Notes: generated from the sequence alone by a model not told the origin. 45,340 nucleotides of DNA from Nostoc calcicola FACHB-3891 (GCF_014697355.1 NZ_JACJRQ010000057.1:1-45340), one strand, 5' to 3'; positions 16,474 to 26,021 are shown, numbered from the stretch's first letter. Made by a program: numbers and translations.

Positions 16474-16567
16474 TTAGAAGGACGGGTTTTTAAACCCAAA
16501 TTTTCGATAAAATGGTGAAGCCTCAAAGGACAAAAATTGTCCATCGCCTAAAAATTTATCTGCCACC

Positions 16568-17305
16568 ATGTCTGTTAATTCCAAACTATACGAAGGCAAA
16601 GCTAAAATTCTCTATGCAACGGACGATCCGGAAGTCTTGTTAGCTGATTTCAAGGATGATGCCACGGCGTTTAACGCCCAAAAGCGTGGCAGTATTCAAG
16701 GAAAAGGAGAAATTAATTGTAGCATTTCGAGCCAGCTTTTTAAACAGTTGGAGGCAAATGGTATAAAAACTCACTTTATCGACAGCCCTGCCCCGAATCA
16801 GATGCGGGTGAGAGCAGTCAAGATTGTGCCTTTAGAAGTAGTGATTAGAAATATTGCTGCTGGCAGTCTGTCTCAGCAAACAGGGTTGCCAGTGGGTACA
16901 ATTCTGAAACAGCCTTTGGTTGAGTTTTATTACAAAAACGACGAATTAGGAGATCCTTTGTTGACACGCGATCGCCTGTACCTGCTAGAACTAGCCACGC
17001 CGGAACAAGTGGACGCAATTACACATCTAGCATTGCAAATCAACGAGTTTCTCGGTGGCTTTTGGCAGCGGTGCGGCATTACCCTGGTGGACTTCAAACT
17101 AGAATTTGGTTTGGACTCACAACAGCAGTTGCTCTTGGCAGATGAAATTAGCCCCGACACCTGCCGTTTGTGGGATACCGCAGAACAAGACTCAAACCGT
17201 CGGGTAATGGACAAAGACCGCTTTCGCAGGGACTTAGGAAATGTAGAGGGTGCTTACCAGGAGGTTTTACAGCGAGTGTTAAAAGCAGTAGAGAATAATA
17301 ATTAA
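16568..17305 (+). CDS. purC: PurC, SAICAR synthetase
   Basis: PurC is phosphoribosylaminoimidazole-succinocarboxamide synthase, the purine pathway step that ligates aspartate to CAIR with ATP. The 245-residue protein has the family motifs KLYEGKAKILY, FKDDATAFNAQKRGSIQGKGEINCSIS, VVIRNIAAGS, LLADEISPDTCRLWD and MDKDRFRRDLG. Length is typical of the bacterial enzyme. It leads the purC-omp85-lpxC-fabZ-lpxA-lpxB series; the 177-bp gap after it is filled with repeats, so co-transcription with omp85 is uncertain. Confidence 0.97.
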   Translation: MSVNSKLYEGKAKILYATDDPEVLLADFKDDATAFNAQKRGSIQGKGEINCSISSQLFKQLEANGIKTHFIDSPAPNQMRVRAVKIVPLEVVIRNIAAGSLSQQTGLPVGTILKQPLVEFYYKNDELGDPLLTRDRLYLLELATPEQVDAITHLALQINEFLGGFWQRCGITLVDFKLEFGLDSQQQLLLADEISPDTCRLWDTAEQDSNRRVMDKDRFRRDLGNVEGAYQEVLQRVLKAVENNN

Positions 17306-17339
17306 AAAATTGGGAAAAATCTATTAAACTCGTGTGGAT

Positions 17340-17450
17340 TGTCATTTGTCCTTCGTTCTTCGTCCTGTGTCATTAGTCATTTGTGAAAAACTAATGCCCA
17401 ATGCCCAATGACTAATGACCAATGACCAATGACCAATGACTAATTATGGT
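17340..17450. repeat. cattagtcatt / aatgaccaatgac tandem repeats
   Basis: Inverted and direct copies of cattagtcattt and gaccaatgaccaatg lie between purC and omp85. Related units occur at 36630-36670. Confidence 0.8.
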
Positions 17451-17482
17451 GTGTGTGGTTGTGAAGAGGAATCATAAGTAAA

Positions 17483-19975
17483 ATGCGTTTATATCCAGTA
17501 TTGCTGACAGCAGTAGCAATTGCAGTGCCTTTGGGCGGCTCACCGAGTGCAAATGCACAAACCGCCAACAGTTCAAAACAGACAACAGAAGTTTTGACAC
17601 TAGAAACAAATCAGCAGCCAGAAAAAGATACTGGTCAAGGTGACTCTGGTAATAGTCTAGAATCTCGACCCAATGCCACAGAGGTTGCAGAGGCGGAACA
17701 TCTCCAGTCTCGTGTTGTGGCAGTTTTCCCTGGTAAAAAAACAAAAGCGATCTCTCACGACAAGCCGCTCCGCGTCTACGCCACACCAGAGGTAATAGTG
17801 CCAACCTCGACAACACCAACAACGGCACAAACCCTAGCTAATGGCAATCTTGCTCAACAGCCATCTCCTGCTCTAGACATTCCACCCCCAGATATTCAGC
17901 AACCAACGCCTTCGCCAACACCTGAGACTACTCCAGTCCCAGAGAATGTCAATCCCCCTGCAACAGAACCTGTATTACCCACAACTCCCGAAGATACTCA
18001 ACAGCCATCTTCCACTCCCGACATTCCCCTGCCAGATAGTCAACAACGAACGCCAGCCCCAGCCCCAGCCCCAGGAACTACTCCAGAAAATACACAACCC
18101 AGCACAGCGCCAGAAGCCACCGATCCCCGCGTACTGGTATCGGAAGTATTGGTTAGATCCCAGACTGGGCAACTATCCCCAGAATTGGAAGAACAAGTTT
18201 ACAGAGTGATTCGCACTCAACCAGGACGAACCACAACCCGGAGTCAACTGCAAGAAGATATTAACGCCATCTTTGGTACTGGCTTCTTCTCGAATGTCCA
18301 AGCAACCCCAGAAGACACCCCCTTGGGTGTGCGGGTGAGCTTTGTTGTACAGCCCAACCCAGTTTTGAGTAAGGTAGAAGTGCAAGCCAATCCTGGTACT
18401 GGCGTTGCCTCGGTACTACCACCCAACACTGTAGATGAAGTATTTCGTGAACAGTATGGTAAAATCCTAAATTTGCGTGACTTACAGGAAGGAATCAAGC
18501 AGTTAAACAAGCGCTATCAAGACCAAGGTTACGTACTAGCCAACGTCATTGGAGCGCCCCAAGTCTCTGAAAACGGAGTTGTTACCCTACAAGTAGCAGA
18601 AGGGGTAGTGGAAAACATTCGAGTCCGGTTCCGCAATAAAGATGGTCAGGAAACAGACGAGAAAGGACAACCAATTCGGGGACGCACGCAAGAATACATC
18701 ATTACACGGGAAGTGGAATTAAAGCCAGGACAGGTATTCAACCGCAACACAGTCCAAAGAGACCTACAGCGCGTGTATGGACTGGGACTGTTTGAGGATG
18801 TGAATGTCTCCCTTGACCCTGGTACTGACCCCAGCAAAGTTGACGTAGTAGTGAATGTGGCTGAACGTAGCAGCGGTTCTATTGCCGCTGGGGCAGGGAT
18901 TAGTTCTGCTAGCGGACTTTTTGGTACAGTCAGCTATCAACAGCAAAACTTGAATGGCAGAAACCAAAAACTGGGAGCAGAAGTACAGGTGGGAGAAAGA
19001 GAACTGCTGTTTGACCTGCGGTTTACCGACCCCTGGATTGCTGGAGATCCTTACCGGACTTCCTACACAACTAATCTTTTTCGCCGCAGTTCCATTTCGC
19101 TGATTTTTGATGGTCAAGATCAGGAAATTAGGACTTTTAATCCGGATAATCCCACAGATACAGAAGCTCAAGATCGCCCCCGTGTTGTCCGTCTAGGTGG
19201 CGGTGTCACTTTTACTCGTCCCCTATCCTCCAATCCGTACAAAAGTTCAGTTTGGACTGCCTCGGCAGGTTTACAGTATCAACGAGTTACCACTGATGAT
19301 GCTGATGGCAACCGCAGAACAACAGGAGCATTATTTGACGATAATGGTAATCGCATCAGCCAAGAAGAAGTTCCACTGAGCTTCTCTGGTACAGGTCAAG
19401 ACGATTTATTACTGTTACAGCTGGGGGCACAGCGGGATCTTCGTAATAATCCCCTCCAACCCACTAGTGGTTCTTATCTCCGCTTCGGGATCGATCAGTC
19501 AGTACCCATAGGAGAAGGTAATATTTTACTTACCAGATTCCGTGGTAGCTACAGTCAATATATCCCCGTGCAATTGATTCGTCTTAGCAAAGGGGCACAA
19601 ACCCTAGCATTTAATCTGCAAGCAGGAACTGTCCTTGGCGACTTGCCCCCATACGAAGCCTTTACCATTGGCGGTAGCAACTCGGTGCGGGGTTACGAAG
19701 AAGGAGCATTAAGCAGTGGACGTAGCTATGTGCAAGCATCAGTTGAGTATCGATTTCCAGTTTTTTCTGTAGTTAGCGGCGCACTATTTTTTGATATCGG
19801 TAGTGACTTGGGAACTACTACTAGACCGGCTGAAATACTAAATAAAAACGGTACTGGCTACGGTTATGGCCTCGGCGTTCGCGTCCAGTCTCCTTTGGGA
19901 CCTATTCGCATTGACTACGGTATCAATGATGACGGTGATAGCCGGATTAATTTCGGTATTGGCGAAAGGTTTTAA
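17483..19975 (+). CDS. omp85: Omp85/BamA outer-membrane assembly protein
   Basis: The 830-residue precursor has a signal peptide of about 26 residues ending SPSANAQ, a long Pro/Thr-rich linker (about 100-215) and three POTRA domains: about 217-292 (VSEVLVRSQTG...), 295-375 and 376-470 (ITREVELKPGQVFNRNTVQRDLQRVYGLGLFEDVNV). A 16-strand-type barrel of the surface-antigen family follows, with FTIGGSNSVRGYEEG in the lid loop region and a C-terminal Phe. It inserts beta-barrel proteins into the outer membrane. Cyanobacterial Omp85 proteins have this three-POTRA, Pro-rich form; Anabaena Alr2269 is recalled at nearly the same length. GAGG lies 9-12 bp before the ATG. The lpx genes follow. Confidence 0.95.
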   Translation: MRLYPVLLTAVAIAVPLGGSPSANAQTANSSKQTTEVLTLETNQQPEKDTGQGDSGNSLESRPNATEVAEAEHLQSRVVAVFPGKKTKAISHDKPLRVYATPEVIVPTSTTPTTAQTLANGNLAQQPSPALDIPPPDIQQPTPSPTPETTPVPENVNPPATEPVLPTTPEDTQQPSSTPDIPLPDSQQRTPAPAPAPGTTPENTQPSTAPEATDPRVLVSEVLVRSQTGQLSPELEEQVYRVIRTQPGRTTTRSQLQEDINAIFGTGFFSNVQATPEDTPLGVRVSFVVQPNPVLSKVEVQANPGTGVASVLPPNTVDEVFREQYGKILNLRDLQEGIKQLNKRYQDQGYVLANVIGAPQVSENGVVTLQVAEGVVENIRVRFRNKDGQETDEKGQPIRGRTQEYIITREVELKPGQVFNRNTVQRDLQRVYGLGLFEDVNVSLDPGTDPSKVDVVVNVAERSSGSIAAGAGISSASGLFGTVSYQQQNLNGRNQKLGAEVQVGERELLFDLRFTDPWIAGDPYRTSYTTNLFRRSSISLIFDGQDQEIRTFNPDNPTDTEAQDRPRVVRLGGGVTFTRPLSSNPYKSSVWTASAGLQYQRVTTDDADGNRRTTGALFDDNGNRISQEEVPLSFSGTGQDDLLLLQLGAQRDLRNNPLQPTSGSYLRFGIDQSVPIGEGNILLTRFRGSYSQYIPVQLIRLSKGAQTLAFNLQAGTVLGDLPPYEAFTIGGSNSVRGYEEGALSSGRSYVQASVEYRFPVFSVVSGALFFDIGSDLGTTTRPAEILNKNGTGYGYGLGVRVQSPLGPIRIDYGINDDGDSRINFGIGERF

Positions 19976-20185
19976 TTAGTTAGGAGTTAGAAGTTAGGAG
20001 TTATGAGTTTTAATTCCTCACTCTTCACTCTTAACTCATAACTTTTTACGATTAGCTTGCTAATTTTGACGTTTGCCTCAATACTGTTCCGATAAAGAGA
20101 TAAATGACATTTATGAGCAAATATCAGGGGTTTTACCAAAACAGACTATGAACGATACTAAACGAAATATATTGAGTTTTCGCTT

Positions 20186-21034
20186 ATGCAACAGCACACT
20201 CTAGCAGCCCCAATCACCCAGACTGGAGTGGGACTGCATAGCGGTGTGACTACAGAAGTGCGGATATTACCAACTGAGCCTAGTAGTGGACGCTACTTTG
20301 TCAGGGTAGATTTACCGGATATGCCAATAATTCCAGCCCAAATTGCGGCGGTTAATCACACTGTTCTCTCAACTCAATTGGGTAAGGGTGAGGTGTATGT
20401 TCGCACAGTAGAACATTTGTTGGCAGCGCTTTCGGCTATGGGTGTGGATAATGCCCGCATTGAAATTGATGGCCCAGAAGTGCCACTTTTGGATGGTTCG
20501 GCAAAGGTGTGGACAGCTAATATTGCCCAAGTTGGCTTGGTATCACAACCGATTGACAACCGAAAACCCTTGATTGTTAGAGAACCAATATGGGTTTATC
20601 AAGAAGATGCCTTTGTATGTGCCCTCCCAGCACCGGAAACCCGCTTTAGTTACGGTATCGACTTTGATCTTGACGCTATTGGTAACCAATGGCATAGTTG
20701 GTCACCAACGGCTGAATTAGGAGATGCTTCTGCTAGCTTTGCTGCGGAAATTGCTCCTGCTCGTACTTTTGGGTTACTGCATCAAATTGAACATTTACAA
20801 AAAACAGGGTTAATTAAAGGTGGTAGTTTGGATAATGCACTGGTTTGTGGCCCCCAAGGGTGGTTAAATCCACCATTAAGATTTGCAAATGAGCCAGTTC
20901 GTCATAAAATCTTGGATTTAGTAGGAGATTTAAGTTTACTAGGAAATTTTCCTGTTGCTCACTTCTTAGCGTATAAAGCCAGCCACAATTTACACATTCA
21001 ACTGGCTCAGAAAATTTTAGATTTGGGATTTTAG
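20186..21034 (+). CDS. lpxC: LpxC, UDP-3-O-acyl-GlcNAc deacetylase
   Basis: LpxC catalyses the committed step of lipid A synthesis, a zinc-dependent deacetylation. Predicted zinc ligands are His77 (TVEHLLAAL), His240 and Asp244 (RHKILDLVGD), and the catalytic base is His267 (ASHNLH). Other motifs are TQTGVGLHSG near the start and EIDGPEVPLLDGSA. At 282 residues it is slightly shorter than the E. coli enzyme (305), missing C-terminal residues. It is followed after 96 bp by fabZ. Confidence 0.96.
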   Translation: MQQHTLAAPITQTGVGLHSGVTTEVRILPTEPSSGRYFVRVDLPDMPIIPAQIAAVNHTVLSTQLGKGEVYVRTVEHLLAALSAMGVDNARIEIDGPEVPLLDGSAKVWTANIAQVGLVSQPIDNRKPLIVREPIWVYQEDAFVCALPAPETRFSYGIDFDLDAIGNQWHSWSPTAELGDASASFAAEIAPARTFGLLHQIEHLQKTGLIKGGSLDNALVCGPQGWLNPPLRFANEPVRHKILDLVGDLSLLGNFPVAHFLAYKASHNLHIQLAQKILDLGF

Positions 21035-21130
21035 ATTTGGGATTGGATCTGAAAGCTGAAAATCCTAGATTCATAAGGGTTTCAATGTACGCCTACTGAA
21101 TTACCAGGTTAAAAATCAACTACACGGCTA

Positions 21131-21661
21131 ATGTCAATTCTTACTCAAGTGAATAGCAGCGATCGCACCACACCTGTATCTACCGAACAACAGGGTACAA
21201 ATGAGACTACAATCACATCTGAGATTAAAACAACTTTCACATCTGAAGAAATTCAGCAATTGCTACCCCACCGTTACCCATTTTTACTTATAGACAAAAT
21301 CACTGACTACATCCCAGGTAAAAAAGCTGTTGGCATTAAAAATGTCACAGTTAACGAACCCTGTTTCCAAGGTCATTTTCCCGGACGACCACTGATGCCA
21401 GGAGTGCTAATTGTCGAAGCAATGGCACAGGTCGGAGGCATTGTCTTAACTCAAATGTCTCAGGTTGAAGGTGGACTGTTCGTTTTCGCTGGTATCGATA
21501 AAGTCCGCTTTCGTCGGCAAGTCATACCGGGAGATCAACTACTAATGACGGTGGAACTGTTATGGGTAAAACAACGTCGTTTCGGTAAGATGCAAGGTAT
21601 TGCCGAAGTTGACGGTCAACTCGCTTGTGAAGGCGAATTGATGTTTTCTTTAGTTAACTAA
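21131..21661 (+). CDS. fabZ: FabZ, 3-hydroxyacyl-ACP dehydratase
   Basis: FabZ removes water from 3-hydroxyacyl-ACP in type II fatty acid synthesis and competes with LpxA for the same substrate. The hot-dog fold has catalytic His82 in GHFPGRPLMPGV and Glu96 in VEAMAQVGG, with the usual 14-residue spacing. PHRYPFLLID precedes them. The protein has 176 residues, with a Ser/Thr-rich N-terminal extension of about 38 residues compared with the minimal enzyme; a later start is possible but no better ATG is visible. It lies between lpxC and lpxA as in most bacteria with lipid A. Confidence 0.96.
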   Translation: MSILTQVNSSDRTTPVSTEQQGTNETTITSEIKTTFTSEEIQQLLPHRYPFLLIDKITDYIPGKKAVGIKNVTVNEPCFQGHFPGRPLMPGVLIVEAMAQVGGIVLTQMSQVEGGLFVFAGIDKVRFRRQVIPGDQLLMTVELLWVKQRRFGKMQGIAEVDGQLACEGELMFSLVN

Positions 21662-21948
21662 AAATTGCTTTCGTGGTGTGGGCATAGCCGTGAATTGCCC
21701 TACTGAATCCTGACAAGGATAACAGTTAAAAAAAAAATCCACAACAGCATCTTATAATTTCTTGATTTTTGCCGCCCTCACACTCAACTTGCTTGCCCGA
21801 CACTTTCGTTCACTGAAACACTCACGCTCAGCAACGCCAGTCGCCTCAATGGAATGGCGATCGCTATAACTCTGTTAACCAGAGTCAGGCGCTGCCCAAA
21901 AAAACCCCGTTCGCGCTGGCTTATTAAGACAGTTCTGGAGATTCACCC
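21662..21948. other. 287-bp spacer between fabZ and lpxA
   Basis: It holds an A-run, a HIP1 octamer near 21858 and a short hairpin (CTCTGTTAACCAGAG, about 21870-21884). No gene seen. Confidence 0.5.
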
Positions 21949-22767
21949 TTGAAAACGCTTATTCATCCAACTGCTGTAGTTCATCCCAAATCGGAACTCC
22001 ACCATACAGTGCAAGTCGGTGCCTATGCTGTGATTGGAGCGCATGTCAAAGTCGGTCCTGAAACAATTATTGGCGCTCATGTCGTGCTAGAAGGGCCTTG
22101 TGAAATTGGGGCGGGAAATCAGATTTTTACAGGGGCAGCCATCGGTATGGAACCCCAAGATCTCAAGTTTGTGGGAGAACCAACCTGGGTCAAAATTGGT
22201 GATAACAACTTGATTCGGGAGTACGTGACCATTAACCGCGCTACTGGTGCTGGTGAAGCAACAGTGATTGGTGATGGGAACCTGTTGATGGCTTATGTTC
22301 ATGTAGCTCATAACTGCGTGATTGAAGACCAGGTAGTGATTGCCAACTCTGTGGCGTTAGCTGGTCATGTGCATATAGAATCACGCGCTAGACTGAGTGG
22401 GGTTTTAGGTGTCCATCAATTTGTACATATTGGTAGACAGGCAATGGTGGGCGGTATGGCACGTATTGACCGGGATGTAGCCCCATATATGCTAGTGGAG
22501 GGAAATCCGGCGCGGGTGCGGACTCTTAACCTTGTGGGACTCAAACGGTCTGGTATGGACACAGCAGATTTACAAATGCTGAAAAAAGCCTTCCGCATTC
22601 TCTACCGTTCTGATTTGTCGTTTAAGGATGCCTTGGAACAACTGGAATTGTTAGGAGATACTGAAGAGTTGCAGCATCTGAGGCGCTTCCTGCTACTTTC
22701 TCAGATGCCAGGAAGGCGTGGCTTGATTCCTGGGAAGGCGAAAAAAGGCGTAAGTGATGAATCGTGA
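21949..22767 (+). CDS. lpxA: LpxA, UDP-GlcNAc O-acyltransferase
   Basis: LpxA transfers a 3-hydroxyacyl chain from ACP to UDP-GlcNAc, the first step of lipid A synthesis. The 272-residue protein is a left-handed beta-helix of hexapeptide repeats (IGAHVKVGPETIIGAHVVLEG...) with the predicted catalytic His121 in VHVAHNC and the family segments GMEPQDLKFVGEPTWV and GGMARIDRDVAPYMLVEGNPARVRTLNLVGLKR. The start is TTG, with GGAG 9 bp upstream; no ATG start fits the family N-terminus. lpxB follows after a 175-bp repeat-filled spacer. Confidence 0.96.
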   Translation: MKTLIHPTAVVHPKSELHHTVQVGAYAVIGAHVKVGPETIIGAHVVLEGPCEIGAGNQIFTGAAIGMEPQDLKFVGEPTWVKIGDNNLIREYVTINRATGAGEATVIGDGNLLMAYVHVAHNCVIEDQVVIANSVALAGHVHIESRARLSGVLGVHQFVHIGRQAMVGGMARIDRDVAPYMLVEGNPARVRTLNLVGLKRSGMDTADLQMLKKAFRILYRSDLSFKDALEQLELLGDTEELQHLRRFLLLSQMPGRRGLIPGKAKKGVSDES

Positions 22768-22940
22768 GTTAGCAGTTAAAAGTTAGGAGTTATGAGTTAT
22801 GAGTTATGAGTTATGAGTTAATAAATGAAATTTTTTAACTGCCAACTCCTCACTTTGAACTTCTAACTCCTCACTTTTAGCACCTCACTCCTCACTTTTA
22901 ACTCCTCACTTCTAACTCTTAACTTCTAACTTCAATTATC
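22768..22940. repeat. gttatgagttatgag / taactcctcac repeats
   Basis: Direct copies of gagttat and, further on, their complement (aactcctcactt) form an imperfect inverted array between lpxA and lpxB. These resemble the repeats at 19978-20042 and 24172-24210. Confidence 0.85.
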
Positions 22941-22942
22941 AA

Positions 22943-24112
22943 ATGCGGATATTTATCAGCACTGGCGAAGTATCTGGCGATTTGCAAGGATCGCTGCTAA
23001 TTACAGCGCTCAAGCGTCAAGCTGCGGCGATGGGGTTGGAATTAGAGATTTTGGCGTTGGGTGGCGAAAAAATGCTGGAGGCTGGGGCAACTCTGCTGGG
23101 CAATACTAGTGGTATTGGCTCAATGGGTATTCTGGAAGGGTTGCCTTATGTTTTGCCTACTCTCCAAGTCCAACGACGAGCGATCGCTTCCCTAAAACAA
23201 AATCCACCAGACTTGGTAGTGTTGATTGACTACATAGGTCCAAACTTGGGGATTGGCACTTTTATGCAACAAAATATACCACATATACCTGTGGTATATT
23301 ACATTGCTCCCCAAGAGTGGGCTTGGTCATTGAGTTTCCGTAACACTAACCGACTTGTCGGTTTCACAGACAAACTATTAGCAATTTTTCTAGAAGAAGC
23401 CCGTTACTATCGCCAGCAAGGAGCAGAAGTTACTTGGGTAGGGCATCCTTTAGTTGACCGGATGCAAGATGCTCCCAGTCGTCAAGCAGCGCGTGCAACA
23501 CTAGGGATTGCGCCAGAACAAATTGCGATCGCTCTACTCCCCGCTTCTCGCCGCCAAGAATTAAAATATCTTTTACCAATCATTTTTCAAGCTGCCCAAA
23601 CTATTCAAGCTAAATTACCTGAAGTTCATTTTTGGATTCCCCTGTCTCTGGAAATCTACAGACAGCCAATCGAAGAGGCAATTGAGCGTTACGCTTTGCG
23701 GGCTACAGTTTTATCAGCTCAACAAAAGGAAGTTTTTGCTGCTGCTGATTTAGCCATTAGCAAATCTGGTACCGTCAACTTAGAACTTGCCTTGTTAAAC
23801 GTCCCGCAAGTTGTAGTTTATCGCCTAAATCCCATTACTGCTTGGTTAGGTCGTAAATTCCTCAAAGGTTCCATAACTTTTGCATCACCACCGAATTTGG
23901 TAGTCATGAAGCCAATTGTGCCAGAATTTTTACAGGAGCAAGCCACACCAGAAAATATTATTCAAGCAGCGATGGAATTGCTACTCAATCCCAGTCGTAG
24001 ACAGCAAACTTTGGCAGATTATCAAGAAATGCGGCAGAATCTGGGAGAAATTGGCGTGTGCGATCGGGCTGCTCAAGAAATTTTGGGAATGTTGCCCTGG
24101 AGTGGGGAGTAG
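22943..24112 (+). CDS. lpxB: LpxB, lipid A disaccharide synthase
   Basis: LpxB joins lipid X and UDP-2,3-diacylglucosamine to the beta-1,6-linked lipid A disaccharide at the inner face of the cytoplasmic membrane. The 389-residue GT19 enzyme shows ISTGEVSGDLQGSLL, LALGGEKMLEAGATLLGN, GSMGILEGLPYVLPTL, LIDYIGPNLGI, YYIAPQEWAW, VGHPLVDRM, LLPASRRQELKYLLP and AISKSGTVNLELALLNVPQVVVYR. Length is typical. The final residues (PWSGE) run into a repeat tract. It ends the outer-membrane block. Confidence 0.96.
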   Translation: MRIFISTGEVSGDLQGSLLITALKRQAAAMGLELEILALGGEKMLEAGATLLGNTSGIGSMGILEGLPYVLPTLQVQRRAIASLKQNPPDLVVLIDYIGPNLGIGTFMQQNIPHIPVVYYIAPQEWAWSLSFRNTNRLVGFTDKLLAIFLEEARYYRQQGAEVTWVGHPLVDRMQDAPSRQAARATLGIAPEQIAIALLPASRRQELKYLLPIIFQAAQTIQAKLPEVHFWIPLSLEIYRQPIEEAIERYALRATVLSAQQKEVFAAADLAISKSGTVNLELALLNVPQVVVYRLNPITAWLGRKFLKGSITFASPPNLVVMKPIVPEFLQEQATPENIIQAAMELLLNPSRRQQTLADYQEMRQNLGEIGVCDRAAQEILGMLPWSGE

Positions 24113-24215
24113 GGGAGATGAGGGGGATGAGGGGGATGAGGGAGCAAAGGGGCAAAGGAGAGAATAATAATTTTTAACTCTTAACTCCTAACTCTTAACT
24201 CCTAACTCAGCACTT
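24113..24215. repeat. gggagatga and taactcctaac repeats
   Basis: gaggggagatgagggggatgag units (24113-24145) are followed by aactcctaactcttaac units (24175-24208) just before the methyltransferase gene. Confidence 0.85.
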
Positions 24216-24219
24216 TCCA

Positions 24220-25518
24220 ATGCCCAGAAGGCTCATCGACAAAAAAATGAAAGAGCAGCTAAAAAGACCAATAGTAATAGATTTATTTGCTGGTGCTGGA
24301 GGGCTAAGTTTAGGATTTGAACAAGCCGGTTTTGATGTGAAAGCTGCTGTTGAAATCGATCCAGTTCATGCCGTTGTTCATAAGTTTAATTTCCCACATT
24401 GCGTTGTATTACCTTGTTCCATCACTGAATTATCGGGGAAAGAGATTCGGGAAAGAACTGGAATTGGCAACCAAAATATCGAAACTATAATTTCTGGTTC
24501 GCCGTGTCAAGGTTACTCCTATATAGGTCGTCGAGCATTAGACGATCCCAGAAACTTTTTGGTCAAAGATTTTATCAGAATTGTCTTAGAATTAGAACCT
24601 TCTTATTTTGTTTTTGAAAATGTTAAAGGCTTGACAGTTGGGAAACATAAATGTTTTTTGTCTGAGCTAATCAAAACTTTCAAAAAAAATGGCTATAAAA
24701 TCCGTTTACCGTGGAAAGTTTTGAATGCTGCTGATTATGGAGTACCACAAAGGCGAGAAAGATTATTTATTATTGGTGCAAAGAAAGGTTTTATTTTGCC
24801 TAAGTATCCTATTCCAGCTAGTAAATCACTGTGTGGAACCTTAGCTAATCCTATTTTACCTTTGACTCCTTCTTGTTGGGATGCCCTTGGAGATTTACCA
24901 GAAGCAGAAGAATTTGAGGAGTTATTATTTAGTGATTGCGTAGAAACAGAAAAATGGAGTAATCCCAGCAATTATGCACGAGAAATGAGATGTTTAGACG
25001 ATCAAAGTTGGCATTTTGGCTATAAAAGAAATTGGAATCCCTCTATTTTGACTTCTAGCATGAGAACTAATCATTCGCAGATTTCACGGGCTAGATTTCA
25101 AGTTACAGAACAAGGAAAGAAAGAACCTATTTCTCATTTTTTCAAACTTGCAGAAAATGGTATAGCCAATACTTTAAGAGCAGGAACTGATGCTGCTCAT
25201 GGCGCACATACTTCTCCAAGACCCATTCATTATAGTCAGCCTCGCTGCATTACAGTACGAGAAATGGCACGATTACATGGGTTTCCTGATTGGTTTCGTT
25301 TTCATATTACTAAATGGCATGGTGCAAGACAGGTAGGGAATGCAGTTCCGCCACCATTAGCAAGAGCAATTGGTAGAGAAATTATCAAATGCCTGGGAAT
25401 TACTCCAACTACTCCTGAAGATGTTTTGGATTTGGGAGATCCCAAGCTTTTATCAATGAATATGAAACAAGCTGCAAATTATTGGGAATTGACTGTACCG
25501 CTTCGATGTAGTGATTAG
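24220..25518 (+). CDS. DNA (cytosine-5) methyltransferase, orphan
   Basis: The 432-residue C5 methyltransferase has all key motifs in order: I (VIDLFAGAGGLSLGFEQAGF), IV with the catalytic Cys (SGSPCQGYS), VI (FENVKGL), VIII (QRRERLFIIG) and X (QVGNAVPPPLARAIG). The target-recognition region lies at about 250-330. IGRRALDDPRN after PCQ and VGKHK after ENV resemble, from memory, the cyanobacterial CGATCG-modifying enzymes (M.Ssp6803I/DmtC group), so HIP1-core methylation is a possibility. No restriction endonuclease gene is adjacent. ATG 24220 or 24247 (MKEQLKRP) could be the start; the latter is closer to the family's usual N-terminus. Confidence 0.93.
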   Translation: MPRRLIDKKMKEQLKRPIVIDLFAGAGGLSLGFEQAGFDVKAAVEIDPVHAVVHKFNFPHCVVLPCSITELSGKEIRERTGIGNQNIETIISGSPCQGYSYIGRRALDDPRNFLVKDFIRIVLELEPSYFVFENVKGLTVGKHKCFLSELIKTFKKNGYKIRLPWKVLNAADYGVPQRRERLFIIGAKKGFILPKYPIPASKSLCGTLANPILPLTPSCWDALGDLPEAEEFEELLFSDCVETEKWSNPSNYAREMRCLDDQSWHFGYKRNWNPSILTSSMRTNHSQISRARFQVTEQGKKEPISHFFKLAENGIANTLRAGTDAAHGAHTSPRPIHYSQPRCITVREMARLHGFPDWFRFHITKWHGARQVGNAVPPPLARAIGREIIKCLGITPTTPEDVLDLGDPKLLSMNMKQAANYWELTVPLRCSD

Positions 25519-25757
25519 TTTGACTGGCGATCGCTGAATCTATTTTAACACTATTGTTTTCCTGTTTTATGGCATTTTTAATTAATAAAATAAATTTGAA
25601 CAAGGAATGTTACAGATTAAATACTTAAAAGAGTCAAGGATAATTTTTTGACAATCTAAAATCTCAATTCTAAAATTTAAATTAGTATAATTTATTGAAT
25701 AATATTTGCCAACCACTGAGTAATAATTTGCTGTTAACCAGTACGGAAAATGACAGG

Positions 25758-25850
25758 TTACTGGGTGCGACATTTCTTACCAATCATTTTCAATTCTTCC
25801 TTAAAAAGAGCGCCATTTTCTTCTGCCCACAAGTATGTTGTTTTGGATAA
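25758..25850 (-). pseudogene. C-terminal relic of a CpcS-like lyase gene
   Basis: Reading the minus strand gives KTTYLWAEENGALFKEELKM followed by IGKKCRTQ and a stop. This parallels KTIYLWTEENGALFEEELKM followed by VGRNYRTRQ in the complete gene at 31903-32466. Upstream the similarity fades, and the last residues after RTQ are absent. It is a decayed paralogue or duplication scar. Confidence 0.75.
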
Positions 25851-26021
25851 ATACTTAAAAAAGTGCTAAAAATATTGCTTTTTCATGCTTTTTGTAAATT
25901 AAAAAGTATTATTTATAACATTTATATACAGTGCCAGGCTATTGTAATATCGTGATTTAGCGGAAAACACCTGTAGTAAAAAAAATTTCAAGCTAGATGA
26001 AAATTATTGTTCTACATACTC

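Noticed and set aside
17483..19975. Several open frames on both strands within omp85
   Set aside because: They are shadows of a gene with clear signal peptide, POTRA and barrel features.
25582..25773. 63-codon minus-strand frame near the lyase relic
   Set aside because: It is in a different frame from the lyase-like peptide, is AT-rich, and has no recognisable sequence or ribosome-binding site.
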